Assembly (NCBI GenBank): GCA_038253555.1
Contig: JBBSGZ010000026.1
Coordinates: 1-34,777, forward strand
Length of the DNA stretch: 34,777 nucleotides
Source: JALYUA01 sp038253555
Lineage (GTDB): Bacteria; Acidobacteriota; Thermoanaerobaculia; UBA5066; Gp7-AA6
Direction: 5' to 3'
Under the pieces are notes generated by a model. The model had not been told where the DNA came from, made no database searches, and was given only the letters and a program-made list of their open reading frames with translations. Both the position numbers and the translations under genes were made by a program. Below are positions 21,523-29,087 of this stretch, one piece after another (the stretch's first letter is position 1; each line of letters starts with the position of its first letter).

Positions 21523-23082
21523 ATGCGAGCTGCCGTCTCCGAGCTCCTCGCGCGCCGCGCGGGACCTGGCGTCGTCGGAGCGTTTTTCCTGGTTTCCGTC
21601 TGCTTCACCGGACAGTTTCCCCCTTTCGCCAACCCCAACGAAGCGTCCCGGTACGCCGCCGTTTTCTCCGCGGTCGAATCGGGCACGTTCCGGATCGACG
21701 ACGCGCTTCCCGTCGTCGGACAGACGGAGGACAAGTCGATCTCCGAAGGGCATTTCTATTCGAACAAGGCGCCCGGACTGGCCCTCGCGGCGACGCCGGT
21801 CTACCGGGCCCTGAGGGCCGTCTTGCCGCGACCCTCCTCGCCGTTCGCGCCGATCTGGGTTCTCCTTCGCATTCTGGTGGTCACCTCGGTGTGCTGCGTG
21901 GCGTTCGAACGGCTGCGCCGGCGCCTTGCGGCGAGGGATCCGGCCGCCGCGTCCCTCGTTGTCGCGGCGCTCGCGTTCGGCACGCCGCTGCTCTTCTATG
22001 GCCGCTCGTTCTTCAGCCACGCGTGGACCGCCGCCCTCCTTTTTCTCTCTCTCGAGGCGATCCGGAGGGCGGAGGCCTCTGCTGCGTCGCGCCGGGTGGG
22101 GGCTCTCCTCTGGACGGCCGGATTCCTGGCGGGCTGGGCGGCGATTTCGGAGTATCCCGTGGCGCTTCTCGCGGGACTTCTGCTCGTCCGGGCGGCCGCG
22201 CGGGGGGCGTTCCGGAACGGCGCGCTCTTCGCGGCGGGCCTGGTCCTGCCGCTGGCGGTTCTGATGGCGTATGACGCGATCTGCTTCGGCTCTCCGTTCG
22301 TTCTGTCGTCCGCGCGCGAAGCCTTCCCGGAGTTCTCACAGCTCGCCGGAAAGGGCCTGTTCGGATTTCGTCTGCCGGACCCGCGGGTCGCCGCCGGTCT
22401 CCTGTTTCATCCGGCGCGAGGCCTCTTCCTGTTTTCCCCGTTTCTGCTCTGGGCGGTGCCGGGCTTTCTGAAGTGGCGCCGGAGCCGTGAAGAGCGCGCG
22501 GACTGGGTGTTCTGCCTGGCCGGCTGCGTCGTCTTCTTCGTCGCGATGTGCGCCTACCCGAACTGGCACGGAGGCTGGTCGCTCGGAAGCCGTTACCTCG
22601 TGCCGATCCTCTTTTTTCTCTCGCTCGCCGCCGCCCGCGCCCTCGATTCCCCCCGGTCCCGCTGGCTGTTCGCGGGCGCGGCCGCGTTCTCGATAGCCGT
22701 GCATTCTCTCGAGGCTCTGGCGTGGCCGTACTTTCCGCTCGCGCTGGCGTGGCCGCCGCGCACGGGCTCTCTGTGGTTCCTGCAGAACGGCTGGCTGGCT
22801 CCCGCGCAGCCCGGGGTCCCCGCTTTTATCGCGCTCGCGGTCGCCCTCGCGGCGACGGCGGCCGCCCTTGCCGCCGTCGTCTCGGGAGAAGAACCCGCCC
22901 GGCGCCGCGCGCTCCTCGCCGTCGCCGGGGGATTGCTGATCTTCGTCGTCACCCTGGCCGTTGCGCCCGAGCCGTCGAAAGAGGGCCGGCAGTTCCGCGA
23001 AGGGATTCTGGCGAGAAGGATGGAGGCCGCCATCCGCGCAACTGGCGGAAGCCCCCCCGCCGACCGCCGAACCGCCCCCTGA
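21523..23082 (+). CDS. GT-C-type multi-pass membrane glycosyltransferase-like protein
   Basis: A 519-aa protein with about 11-12 predicted TMs. TM1 is at residues 17-30, followed by the first extracytoplasmic loop PPFANPNEASRYAAVFSAVE, where GT-C enzymes carry their catalytic acid. The sequence PNEASRY resembles the PDETRYAEI motif of ArnT/GT39-type enzymes, with Asn (N39) in place of Asp and E40 retained. A second conserved feature, HFYSNKAPGLAL, matches the loop preceding TM2 in many GT39 relatives. The lipid-linked sugar donor is presumably polyprenyl-phosphate based. Because arnT is missing beside the arn genes this is one candidate, but the similarity is limited to the loop. It is convergent with the STT3-like gene. 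Confidence 0.7.
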   Translation: MRAAVSELLARRAGPGVVGAFFLVSVCFTGQFPPFANPNEASRYAAVFSAVESGTFRIDDALPVVGQTEDKSISEGHFYSNKAPGLALAATPVYRALRAVLPRPSSPFAPIWVLLRILVVTSVCCVAFERLRRRLAARDPAAASLVVAALAFGTPLLFYGRSFFSHAWTAALLFLSLEAIRRAEASAASRRVGALLWTAGFLAGWAAISEYPVALLAGLLLVRAAARGAFRNGALFAAGLVLPLAVLMAYDAICFGSPFVLSSAREAFPEFSQLAGKGLFGFRLPDPRVAAGLLFHPARGLFLFSPFLLWAVPGFLKWRRSREERADWVFCLAGCVVFFVAMCAYPNWHGGWSLGSRYLVPILFFLSLAAARALDSPRSRWLFAGAAAFSIAVHSLEALAWPYFPLALAWPPRTGSLWFLQNGWLAPAQPGVPAFIALAVALAATAAALAAVVSGEEPARRRALLAVAGGLLIFVVTLAVAPEPSKEGRQFREGILARRMEAAIRATGGSPPADRRTAP

Positions 23083-23098
23083 GAATCTGTCCGCAAGG

Positions 23099-23126
23099 AT
23101 CGGGGCGCGAAGGAGCAGACCCCGAT
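23099..23126. terminator. hairpin between convergent GT-C and STT3-like genes
   Basis: ATCGGGG (23099-23105) pairs perfectly with CCCCGAT (23120-23126), with a 14-nt loop, and lies entirely in the 48-bp gap between two convergent stop codons. No T-tract follows on either strand, so it would be a weak bidirectional terminator at best. Confidence 0.4.
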
Positions 23127-23130
23127 GCCG

Positions 23131-25134
23131 TCAAGGCAAGACCTCAAACACCTTCCACCGCGGGATCCAGCGGCCGCCACGGCGGATGGCGGATGCGGAG
23201 TGGAATCGCAGTCGAAAAGATTCGAGGGGCGCGATGGTCTGCGGACCGATTCGAGCGCCCGCGCCGTCGAAGTCGTACAGGCGGGATTGCAGCGTCTCGA
23301 AGTACGCGGCGGTCGGGACGGCCTCGGCGGCGGCGCCGGTCAGGAGGGGCCGGTGCCCCAGATATTCGGCGTAGTCATTCATCCGGGGAACGAGGTCCGT
23401 CGCCAGGACCCAGCGCGCTTTGCGGGACCGCGCCAGCGCGAGCGCTTCCGCCTCCGTCGGGGCCAGGAAGAAGCGGATCGAGTCGAGAAACCCGTAGCCG
23501 AAGTTGTTCGCGACGACCGGCAGCTCCGCGTTGTACAGAACGAGGTGCCCGAGGGACCAGGGAGCGAGGACCGAGGAAACCCGCGTCAAGTCCCCGGGGC
23601 TCCGGGTGTCCAGAAGGCGCGAGTCGTACGCGCCGACGGGGTGCGGCAGCTCCCGGCGCATCCATTCGAGCGTCGCGAAGAGGTCCGAGCCCGGCACCCG
23701 GACCGCCCTCAGTTCCTCGACGAGACCGAAGAACATCGGCTGCGCGAGCAGGAGGACGGCGAGAAGATAGACCGCCGCCTGCCGGACGGGGAGCCCCCCG
23801 ATCCGTTGCTTCGCCCAGCGGGCGACCTCCACGATGGCGACGGCGGCGAGAAGCGCGGCGTAGTAGACGTTCAACCGCTGCGAGACCGCGAGCAGAAGCG
23901 TTACGGCCGCCCACACCCCGAGAGCCGCGTGCCGGCCGGGGCTCTCTCCGCGGACGTACTTCCACGCCCACACCGCCGCGACGACCGGAGACAGGAAGAA
24001 TGCGGCGGAGAGGTCCTTCCAGGCGAGGCCCGGGCCGTCGGCGAACAGCGGGCGCGCCTCGAAGATCCCTTTCAACCAGTCCCGGGGGTAAGACACGTAG
24101 CCGGACGAGCCCGAAACTTCGTTCGTCGTGCCGAGCACGTACCCGACGCCGCGCGTCAGTCCGAGCAGGAGGGCGGGGGCGTTCGGGAGCAGCTCCGCCG
24201 CCGCGGCGCCGACGACGAGCCCGCGAAGAAGGGCATCCCGGTTGCTCCAGTCCATCTGACGTCGCGCCGCGCGGAGCGCCGTATCGATCGCGACGGTTCC
24301 TCCCGCGAGGGCCGCGAGGAAAAGCGGCTGGAAGAAGCCGAAGGAAATGTAGGTCAGAGGCGGCCGGAACGGGCCCAGCCAGAACGCGGTCGCCGCACCG
24401 ACGAGAATCGCCGGAAGGGCGAGCACGAGCAGGGCGGGCCGCAGGATGCTCGCGCGGGTGCGGACCGCTTCGAGCGCGAGCGCCAGGGCGAAGATCGCGC
24501 CCCAGTAGATCGCGCCCTGCCACGCGAGCACGGCCGCCGCCAGCGCCACGCCCGCCGCCGCCTCGCGAACGGTGTCCCTGCGGGTGTCCCGCTCACCGGG
24601 CGAACGGGCCCGGAGAAACAGCAGCAGCGCGAGCGAGCCGAAGAAGGATTCTCCGGCGTGCTGGTCGGTGTGGCCGTACTGGGTCCAGAGGATGTGACCC
24701 GGGCACACCGCGAGAAAAAAAGCGCACACGATCGCGCCGGCCGGTCCGAAGAGCTCGGCCCCGATCGCGCCGGCGACGAGGATCGTCCCGGCGGCGAGCG
24801 CGGGAGGCACCCAGGCCGCTTCGCGTTCGATGGCGTCGGGAGCCGCCTCCGACCCGTGCAGCGCCCGCGACGGCGCCGCCAGCAGGAGGTCGTAGAGGGG
24901 CGGCCAGATGGGAACCCCTCCCGAGGGAAAGTTCATCAGGGGATCGAAGACGATCGTCCGCGGAAAGTGCGCCACGGCGAATCGGGCGCGGCGCAGGTGG
25001 TAATTGTCATCGGAACCGAGCGCGCGCACGCGGGATCCGGCGGCGAGCTGCGTCCGCGTCGCCAGGCGCAGCCCAAACCCGAGAAGGGCCGCTGCCAGGA
25101 CGGCCGAGACCGCCACGCCGCGGCGAATTTTCAT
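23131..25134 (-). CDS. STT3/PglB-like (GT66) oligosaccharyltransferase-related membrane protein
   Basis: A 667-aa GT-C protein. The first external loop carries LGSDDNYHLRRARF (acidic pair D42-D43, then H46), followed by GGVPIWPPLYD (72-82). The second is YGHTDQHAGESFFGSL (153-167). These correspond to the DXD-type and DHHxAE motifs of STT3, AglB and PglB, which transfer lipid-linked oligosaccharide to asparagine. About 12-13 TMs and a C-terminal periplasmic domain of roughly 190 residues follow the family plan. The acceptor-sequon motif WWDYG is not present; the equivalent spot appears to be APWSLGH (524-530) before LVLYNAELPVVANNF. It may therefore recognise a different acceptor. ATG at 25134 is supported by CATAAT 8 nt upstream. 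The gene is transcribed alone. Confidence 0.78.
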   Translation of the reverse strand: MKIRRGVAVSAVLAAALLGFGLRLATRTQLAAGSRVRALGSDDNYHLRRARFAVAHFPRTIVFDPLMNFPSGGVPIWPPLYDLLLAAPSRALHGSEAAPDAIEREAAWVPPALAAGTILVAGAIGAELFGPAGAIVCAFFLAVCPGHILWTQYGHTDQHAGESFFGSLALLLFLRARSPGERDTRRDTVREAAAGVALAAAVLAWQGAIYWGAIFALALALEAVRTRASILRPALLVLALPAILVGAATAFWLGPFRPPLTYISFGFFQPLFLAALAGGTVAIDTALRAARRQMDWSNRDALLRGLVVGAAAAELLPNAPALLLGLTRGVGYVLGTTNEVSGSSGYVSYPRDWLKGIFEARPLFADGPGLAWKDLSAAFFLSPVVAAVWAWKYVRGESPGRHAALGVWAAVTLLLAVSQRLNVYYAALLAAVAIVEVARWAKQRIGGLPVRQAAVYLLAVLLLAQPMFFGLVEELRAVRVPGSDLFATLEWMRRELPHPVGAYDSRLLDTRSPGDLTRVSSVLAPWSLGHLVLYNAELPVVANNFGYGFLDSIRFFLAPTEAEALALARSRKARWVLATDLVPRMNDYAEYLGHRPLLTGAAAEAVPTAAYFETLQSRLYDFDGAGARIGPQTIAPLESFRLRFHSASAIRRGGRWIPRWKVFEVLP

Positions 25135-25142
25135 GTGCGCTC

Positions 25143-25148
25143 ATTATG
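25143..25148 (-). promoter_or_regulatory. CATAAT -10-like hexamer for leaderless STT3-like gene
   Basis: On the minus strand CATAAT is followed by 8 nt and the ATG at 25134, with no ribosome site. It is one of two divergent promoters in the 120-bp gap; the remaining central part of the gap shows no other structure. Confidence 0.5.
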
Positions 25149-25237
25149 CGGGAGGCTGGTTCGAGGGAGTCCGCGCCGACGATGTCTGAAGTCGCCGCGG
25201 GGAACCGATAACTGACGACGGACCAGCGACAACCGCT

Positions 25238-25243
25238 TATCAT
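25238..25243 (+). promoter_or_regulatory. TATCAT -10-like hexamer for the GT2-GT39-GT2 operon
   Basis: TATCAT lies 11 nt before the GTG at 25255. The spacer TCCTCCACACC contains no ribosome site on this strand. It would drive the three overlapping genes through 29062. Confidence 0.45.
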
Positions 25244-25254
25244 TCCTCCACACC

Positions 25255-25953
25255 GTGAAATTGTCCGTTCTGATGCCCGTCTACAACGAGGCGCGCACCA
25301 TCGATGAGGTCCTGCGCCTCGTCTGCGCCGTTCCTGTCGAAAAGGAAGTCCTCGTCGTCGACGACGGCTCGACGGACGGGACGAGGGACCTGCTCGCGAG
25401 GTGGGACGGCCGCGCCGGCGTGCGCGTCATTCTTCACGGAACGAACCAGGGGAAAGGCGCCGCGCTGAGGACGGCGCTGGCGCAGGCCCAGGGCGAGATG
25501 CTGATCATCCAGGACGCGGACCTCGAATACGACCCGGCGGAGTACCCGAGCCTGCTGCGCCCGATCGAGATGGGCCGCGCCGACGTGGTGTTCGGTTCCC
25601 GCTTCCGGGGAAGCGCGGAGAATCGCGTGCAGAATTTCTGGCACACCGTCGGGAACCGCGTCCTCACCCTCATCTCCAACGTCGTGACGGACCTGAACCT
25701 GACGGACATGGCGACCTGCTACAAGGCGTTCCACCGCCGGGTCCTCCCCGTCCTGGACCTCGAGCAGCGGGGTTTCGGGGTGGACGCGGAGATCACGGTC
25801 AAGGTCGCGCGGGCGGGATTTCGCCTCTTCGAGGTGCCCGTCTCCTACTTCGCGCGCTCGCGCGCGGAGGGAAAGAAAATCCGCTTTCGGGACGGCGCGT
25901 CGGCGCTCTCGGCCCTTCTGCGCCATCGGTTCGAGCGGCGCCCGGCGCGTTGA
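25255..25953 (+). CDS. GT2 polyprenyl-phosphate sugar synthase-like glycosyltransferase (DPM1-like)
   Basis: A 232-aa soluble GT-A enzyme of the dolichol/polyprenyl-phosphate mannose or glucose synthase type. Key residues are VYNEA (9-13), VDDGSTDGT (35-43), GKGAALRTAL, and QDADLEYDP (86-94) with the metal-binding DAD at 87-89. GSRFRG and FWHTVGNRVLTLISN follow, then TDMATCYKAF and VDAEITVKVARAGFRLFEVPVSY. It has no TM, so the lipid substrate is met at the membrane surface. It should load a sugar onto polyprenyl phosphate for the GT-C enzyme encoded next, whose TTG start overlaps its stop (TTGA). It is very similar, block by block, to the N-terminal half of the gene at 27653. Which sugar is used is unknown. 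Confidence 0.9.
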   Translation: MKLSVLMPVYNEARTIDEVLRLVCAVPVEKEVLVVDDGSTDGTRDLLARWDGRAGVRVILHGTNQGKGAALRTALAQAQGEMLIIQDADLEYDPAEYPSLLRPIEMGRADVVFGSRFRGSAENRVQNFWHTVGNRVLTLISNVVTDLNLTDMATCYKAFHRRVLPVLDLEQRGFGVDAEITVKVARAGFRLFEVPVSYFARSRAEGKKIRFRDGASALSALLRHRFERRPAR

Positions 25954-27656
25954 AGCGTTTTTTCTTTCCGGCAGCCGCGGCTCTGGCCGCCGTCCTCTCG
26001 CTGCTCCTGGTGCACGACCACACCCGGGAAGACTCCCTCTCGGCCGACGAGCCCGTGCACATCCTGGCCGGCTACCTGCAGGTGTTCGCCAGGACCGCGA
26101 TCGTCAACATCGAGCATCCCCCGCTCATGAAGGAGCTCGCCGGTCTCGGCCTGCTCGCGGTGCCCGTGGCGGCGCCTCCCGCCCGAGTGCCCCTCGGCCT
26201 CGCGTTCACCTCGTGGGGCCACTCGTTTCTTTTCGAGGGGCCGGTTTCGCCGGACGCGATCGCCGCCGCCGCGCGCGCGCCGTTTCTGCTCGTCCTCGCG
26301 ACGCTCCTCGCCGTCGTCTACGCCGCGGCGCACTCCCGCTGGGGTGGCGCCGCCGCCCTGTTCGCGGTGACGCTCCTCGCCTTCGACCCCAACTTCGTCG
26401 CGCACGCGGGCGTCGTGCACACGGACCTCGGCGCCGCGCTCGCGTTCCTCGGCGCGGTGCTCGCCTTCGAGGCCGCGCAACGGAGCCGCACGCCCGCGCG
26501 CATCGCCGTCGCGGGCGTCGTCCTCGGCCTCGCGCTCGCGACGAAGTTTTCCGCGGTCTACCTCGGCCCCATCCTGCTGCTTCAGGGGCTGCTGGCGCTT
26601 CGGGGCTCTGCGCGCGCCGGAAGCGAGGCGGTCCGACTCGGCGGAAGGCTCGCCGCGGTGGGAGGGATCGCGCTGGCGGTTCTCATCGGCGTGTACGCGG
26701 CGGCCTCGTGGCGCATGGACCCGGCCGAGCAGCGGCAGGTGATCCACGAGATGGTGGCCCTCCGCGGCGCGCCCGGGCTCTCCGACGCAATCGAGAAGCT
26801 CGCCCGGATTTGCCCGCCCCTCGGGCACTACGCGGGAGGACTGGCTTCGGTGTTCCGCCAGAACGCGGAGGGGGGCGGCGTCAACTTCCTCTTCGGCCGC
26901 GTGTCGATCCACGGCTTTCCGTCCTACTTCTTCGTCGCGTTTCTGCTCAAGAGCACCCTCGCGTTCCTGGCGGCCGCCGCGATCGCCTTGACCGCGCTGG
27001 CGCGCGACCCGGAGGCGCGGCGCGAGGCCCGGCTCTTTCTGCTTCCGCCCGCGGTCCTCTTCCTGGCTTCGATGGGAGCCAGCTACAACATCGGGATCCG
27101 CCACATGCTCCCGGTGTACCCGTTTCTGGCGCTGGCGGCGGCGGGGGCGCTGGCCCGCGCGCGGCGCGGCGGATTCCGTCCGGCGGCGGCCGCGCTCGTG
27201 GTGTTGCCCCTGCTGTCCGGCGGCGAGATCCTGCGTATTCATCCGCACGAGCTCTCCTATTTCAACGCGCTGGCGGGAGGGCCCGAAAGCGGCCGCAGAA
27301 TCCTCTCCGACTCGAACGTCGATTGGGGACTGGATCTCAAACGACTCTCCTCGGAGCTTGCGAGGCGGGGAGCGCAGCCGCCCACCGTCGTCTATTTTGG
27401 CGGCGACGACGTGCCCTTCCGCCTCGGTGTTCCCGAGTTCGCCGCGGAGCCCGTCGTCCGCGGGCCGATCGTCGCGATTTCCGCCTTCGAGGAGGCGGTG
27501 GGCCCCGAGTTTTACGCTTATCATGGCGTACCGGTGGTGTCGGGCGCGCTCGAGAGGCTCCGGCGGGAGCTCGCCCAGCGGGGCCGCCTGATCGGACGCG
27601 TCGGCTACTCGATCCACCTCTACCAGCTTCCATCGAAAGGAACGGCGAGCCCATGA
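25950..27656 (+). CDS. GT39/PMT_2-family membrane glycosyltransferase
   Basis: A 568-aa GT-C protein. TM1 is at residues 4-21, and the first loop carries the catalytic-type acidic pair in SADEPVHI (D33, E34) followed by NIEHPPLMKELAGL (53-66), a classic protein-O-mannosyltransferase/PMT_2 arrangement. About ten TMs follow, with NIGIRHMLPVYPFLALAAAG near residue 385, and then a C-terminal extracytoplasmic region with YFNALAGGPESGRRILSDSN and VDWGLDLKRL. The latter motifs are common in large bacterial GT39-like proteins that use polyprenyl-phosphate sugars. Start is TTG at 25950 overlapping the GT2 stop; the end overlaps the next gene as ATGA. This tight packing between two donor-making GT2 genes suggests it uses one of their products. 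Confidence 0.87.
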   Translation: MKRFFFPAAAALAAVLSLLLVHDHTREDSLSADEPVHILAGYLQVFARTAIVNIEHPPLMKELAGLGLLAVPVAAPPARVPLGLAFTSWGHSFLFEGPVSPDAIAAAARAPFLLVLATLLAVVYAAAHSRWGGAAALFAVTLLAFDPNFVAHAGVVHTDLGAALAFLGAVLAFEAAQRSRTPARIAVAGVVLGLALATKFSAVYLGPILLLQGLLALRGSARAGSEAVRLGGRLAAVGGIALAVLIGVYAAASWRMDPAEQRQVIHEMVALRGAPGLSDAIEKLARICPPLGHYAGGLASVFRQNAEGGGVNFLFGRVSIHGFPSYFFVAFLLKSTLAFLAAAAIALTALARDPEARREARLFLLPPAVLFLASMGASYNIGIRHMLPVYPFLALAAAGALARARRGGFRPAAAALVVLPLLSGGEILRIHPHELSYFNALAGGPESGRRILSDSNVDWGLDLKRLSSELARRGAQPPTVVYFGGDDVPFRLGVPEFAAEPVVRGPIVAISAFEEAVGPEFYAYHGVPVVSGALERLRRELAQRGRLIGRVGYSIHLYQLPSKGTASP

Positions 27657-29062
27657 AGCTCTCTGTCGTGATCCCGGTCTACAACGAATCGAAGACGATC
27701 CGGGAGCTCGTGCGGCAGGTCCAGGCGGTGCCGCTCGAGAAGGAGATCCTGATCGTCGACGACGGATCGACAGACGGGACTCGCGACATGCTCCGCGAAA
27801 TGGATGGCCGGGACGGGGTCCGCGTCTTCCTGCAGTCCGAGAACCAGGGAAAGGGCGCCGCGGTCGCGCTCGGCTTTCAGAAGGCCACGGGAGACGTCGT
27901 CGTGGTCCAGGATGCCGACCTCGAGTACGACCCGCGCGAGCTTCCGAGGCTCCTGCGCCCGATCGAGGAGGGGCATGCGGACGTCGTTTACGGGTCGCGG
28001 TTTCTCGGAGGCGGCGAGCGGCGAGTCCTGTACTTCTGGCACACGATCGGAAACCGGATGCTTACGCTCGCGTCGAACATGTTCACCAACCTGAACCTGA
28101 CCGACATGGAGACCTGTTACAAGATGTTCCGCCGCGAGGTCATCCAGTCGATCTCGATCGAGTCGCGACGGTTCGGCATCGAGCCCGAGATCACGGCGAA
28201 GGTCGCCCGGCGCGGCTACCGGATCTACGAAGTGCCGATCTCGTACTACGGCCGGACCTACGAGGAAGGCAAGAAGATCGGATGGAAAGACGGCTTCTCC
28301 GCGCTCGCCACGATCGTGCGGCACGGCGTGCGGGAGACGGAAGAGGCGAGCAACGTCGGGCACGTGACGCTGGCGAGGATGGCGAAGCTCGAGCCTTACA
28401 ACCGATGGATCGTGGACCGGTTTCGCAGCGCTCTCGGGCGGCGGGTTCTTGAGATCGGGGCCGGGTTCGGCAACCTGACCCGCCACATCGCGGAAAACGG
28501 CGACACCCCTCCGGAGCTCGTCGTCGCTTCGGACCTCGATCCGGTTGCCGTCGAATATCTGAAGGGAGTCTTTCGCGGAGAGCCGCGCGTTCGGGTCGCT
28601 TCCTACGAGTTTCCGCTCGCTCCCGCGGTGCGCCAGGAGCTCGCGGACCTCCGGATCGACACGATCGTGTGCTGCAACGTCCTCGAGCACATCGAGCAGG
28701 ACGAGGCGACCCTCTCGGACATGCATGCGCTCTTAAAGCCCGGCGGGCGGCTCGCCCTCCTGGTTCCCGCCCTCCAGCGGATCTACGGAACCCTCGACGA
28801 GCATCTGCTTCACTTTCGCCGTTACGAAAAAGCGGACCTCGAGGCCAAAATCCTCCGGGCCGGATTCACCCTCGAATATTCCCGGTTCCTCAACCGTCCG
28901 GGGGTCTTCGGCTGGTGGCTGAACGGGCGGCTTTTAAAGCGCCGGGTCCTCCCGCGCGCGCAGCTTCGCGCCTTCTCTCTCATCCTGCCTCTGCTCCGGC
29001 GCGAGGAAAAATCGCCGCCCGCGTATGGACTGTCGCTGCTCGCGATCGCGCGTAAGGATTAG
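27653..29062 (+). CDS. bifunctional GT2 glycosyltransferase / class I SAM methyltransferase
   Basis: A 469-aa fusion. Residues 1-230 are a DPM1-like GT2 with VDDGSTDGT (35-43), QDADLEYDP (86-94), FWHTIGNRMLTLASN and TDMETCYKMFRR. Residues from about 240 to 469 are a Rossmann-type methyltransferase with SAM motif I VLEIGAGFGNLT (265-276), the acidic SASDLDP-like ASDLDP end of strand 2, CCNVLEHIEQDE, and LLKPGGRLALLVP. The same domain pair is known from other bacteria. A likely role is making a polyprenyl-phosphate sugar and methylating it or a related intermediate, though the two activities need not act on one molecule. It is last in the operon, joined by ATGA. The GT2 part is a paralog of the gene at 25255, which lacks the methyltransferase. 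Confidence 0.9.
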   Translation: MKLSVVIPVYNESKTIRELVRQVQAVPLEKEILIVDDGSTDGTRDMLREMDGRDGVRVFLQSENQGKGAAVALGFQKATGDVVVVQDADLEYDPRELPRLLRPIEEGHADVVYGSRFLGGGERRVLYFWHTIGNRMLTLASNMFTNLNLTDMETCYKMFRREVIQSISIESRRFGIEPEITAKVARRGYRIYEVPISYYGRTYEEGKKIGWKDGFSALATIVRHGVRETEEASNVGHVTLARMAKLEPYNRWIVDRFRSALGRRVLEIGAGFGNLTRHIAENGDTPPELVVASDLDPVAVEYLKGVFRGEPRVRVASYEFPLAPAVRQELADLRIDTIVCCNVLEHIEQDEATLSDMHALLKPGGRLALLVPALQRIYGTLDEHLLHFRRYEKADLEAKILRAGFTLEYSRFLNRPGVFGWWLNGRLLKRRVLPRAQLRAFSLILPLLRREEKSPPAYGLSLLAIARKD

Positions 29063-29087
29063 GGGAAGGGCGAAGGGCGCCTGAACC

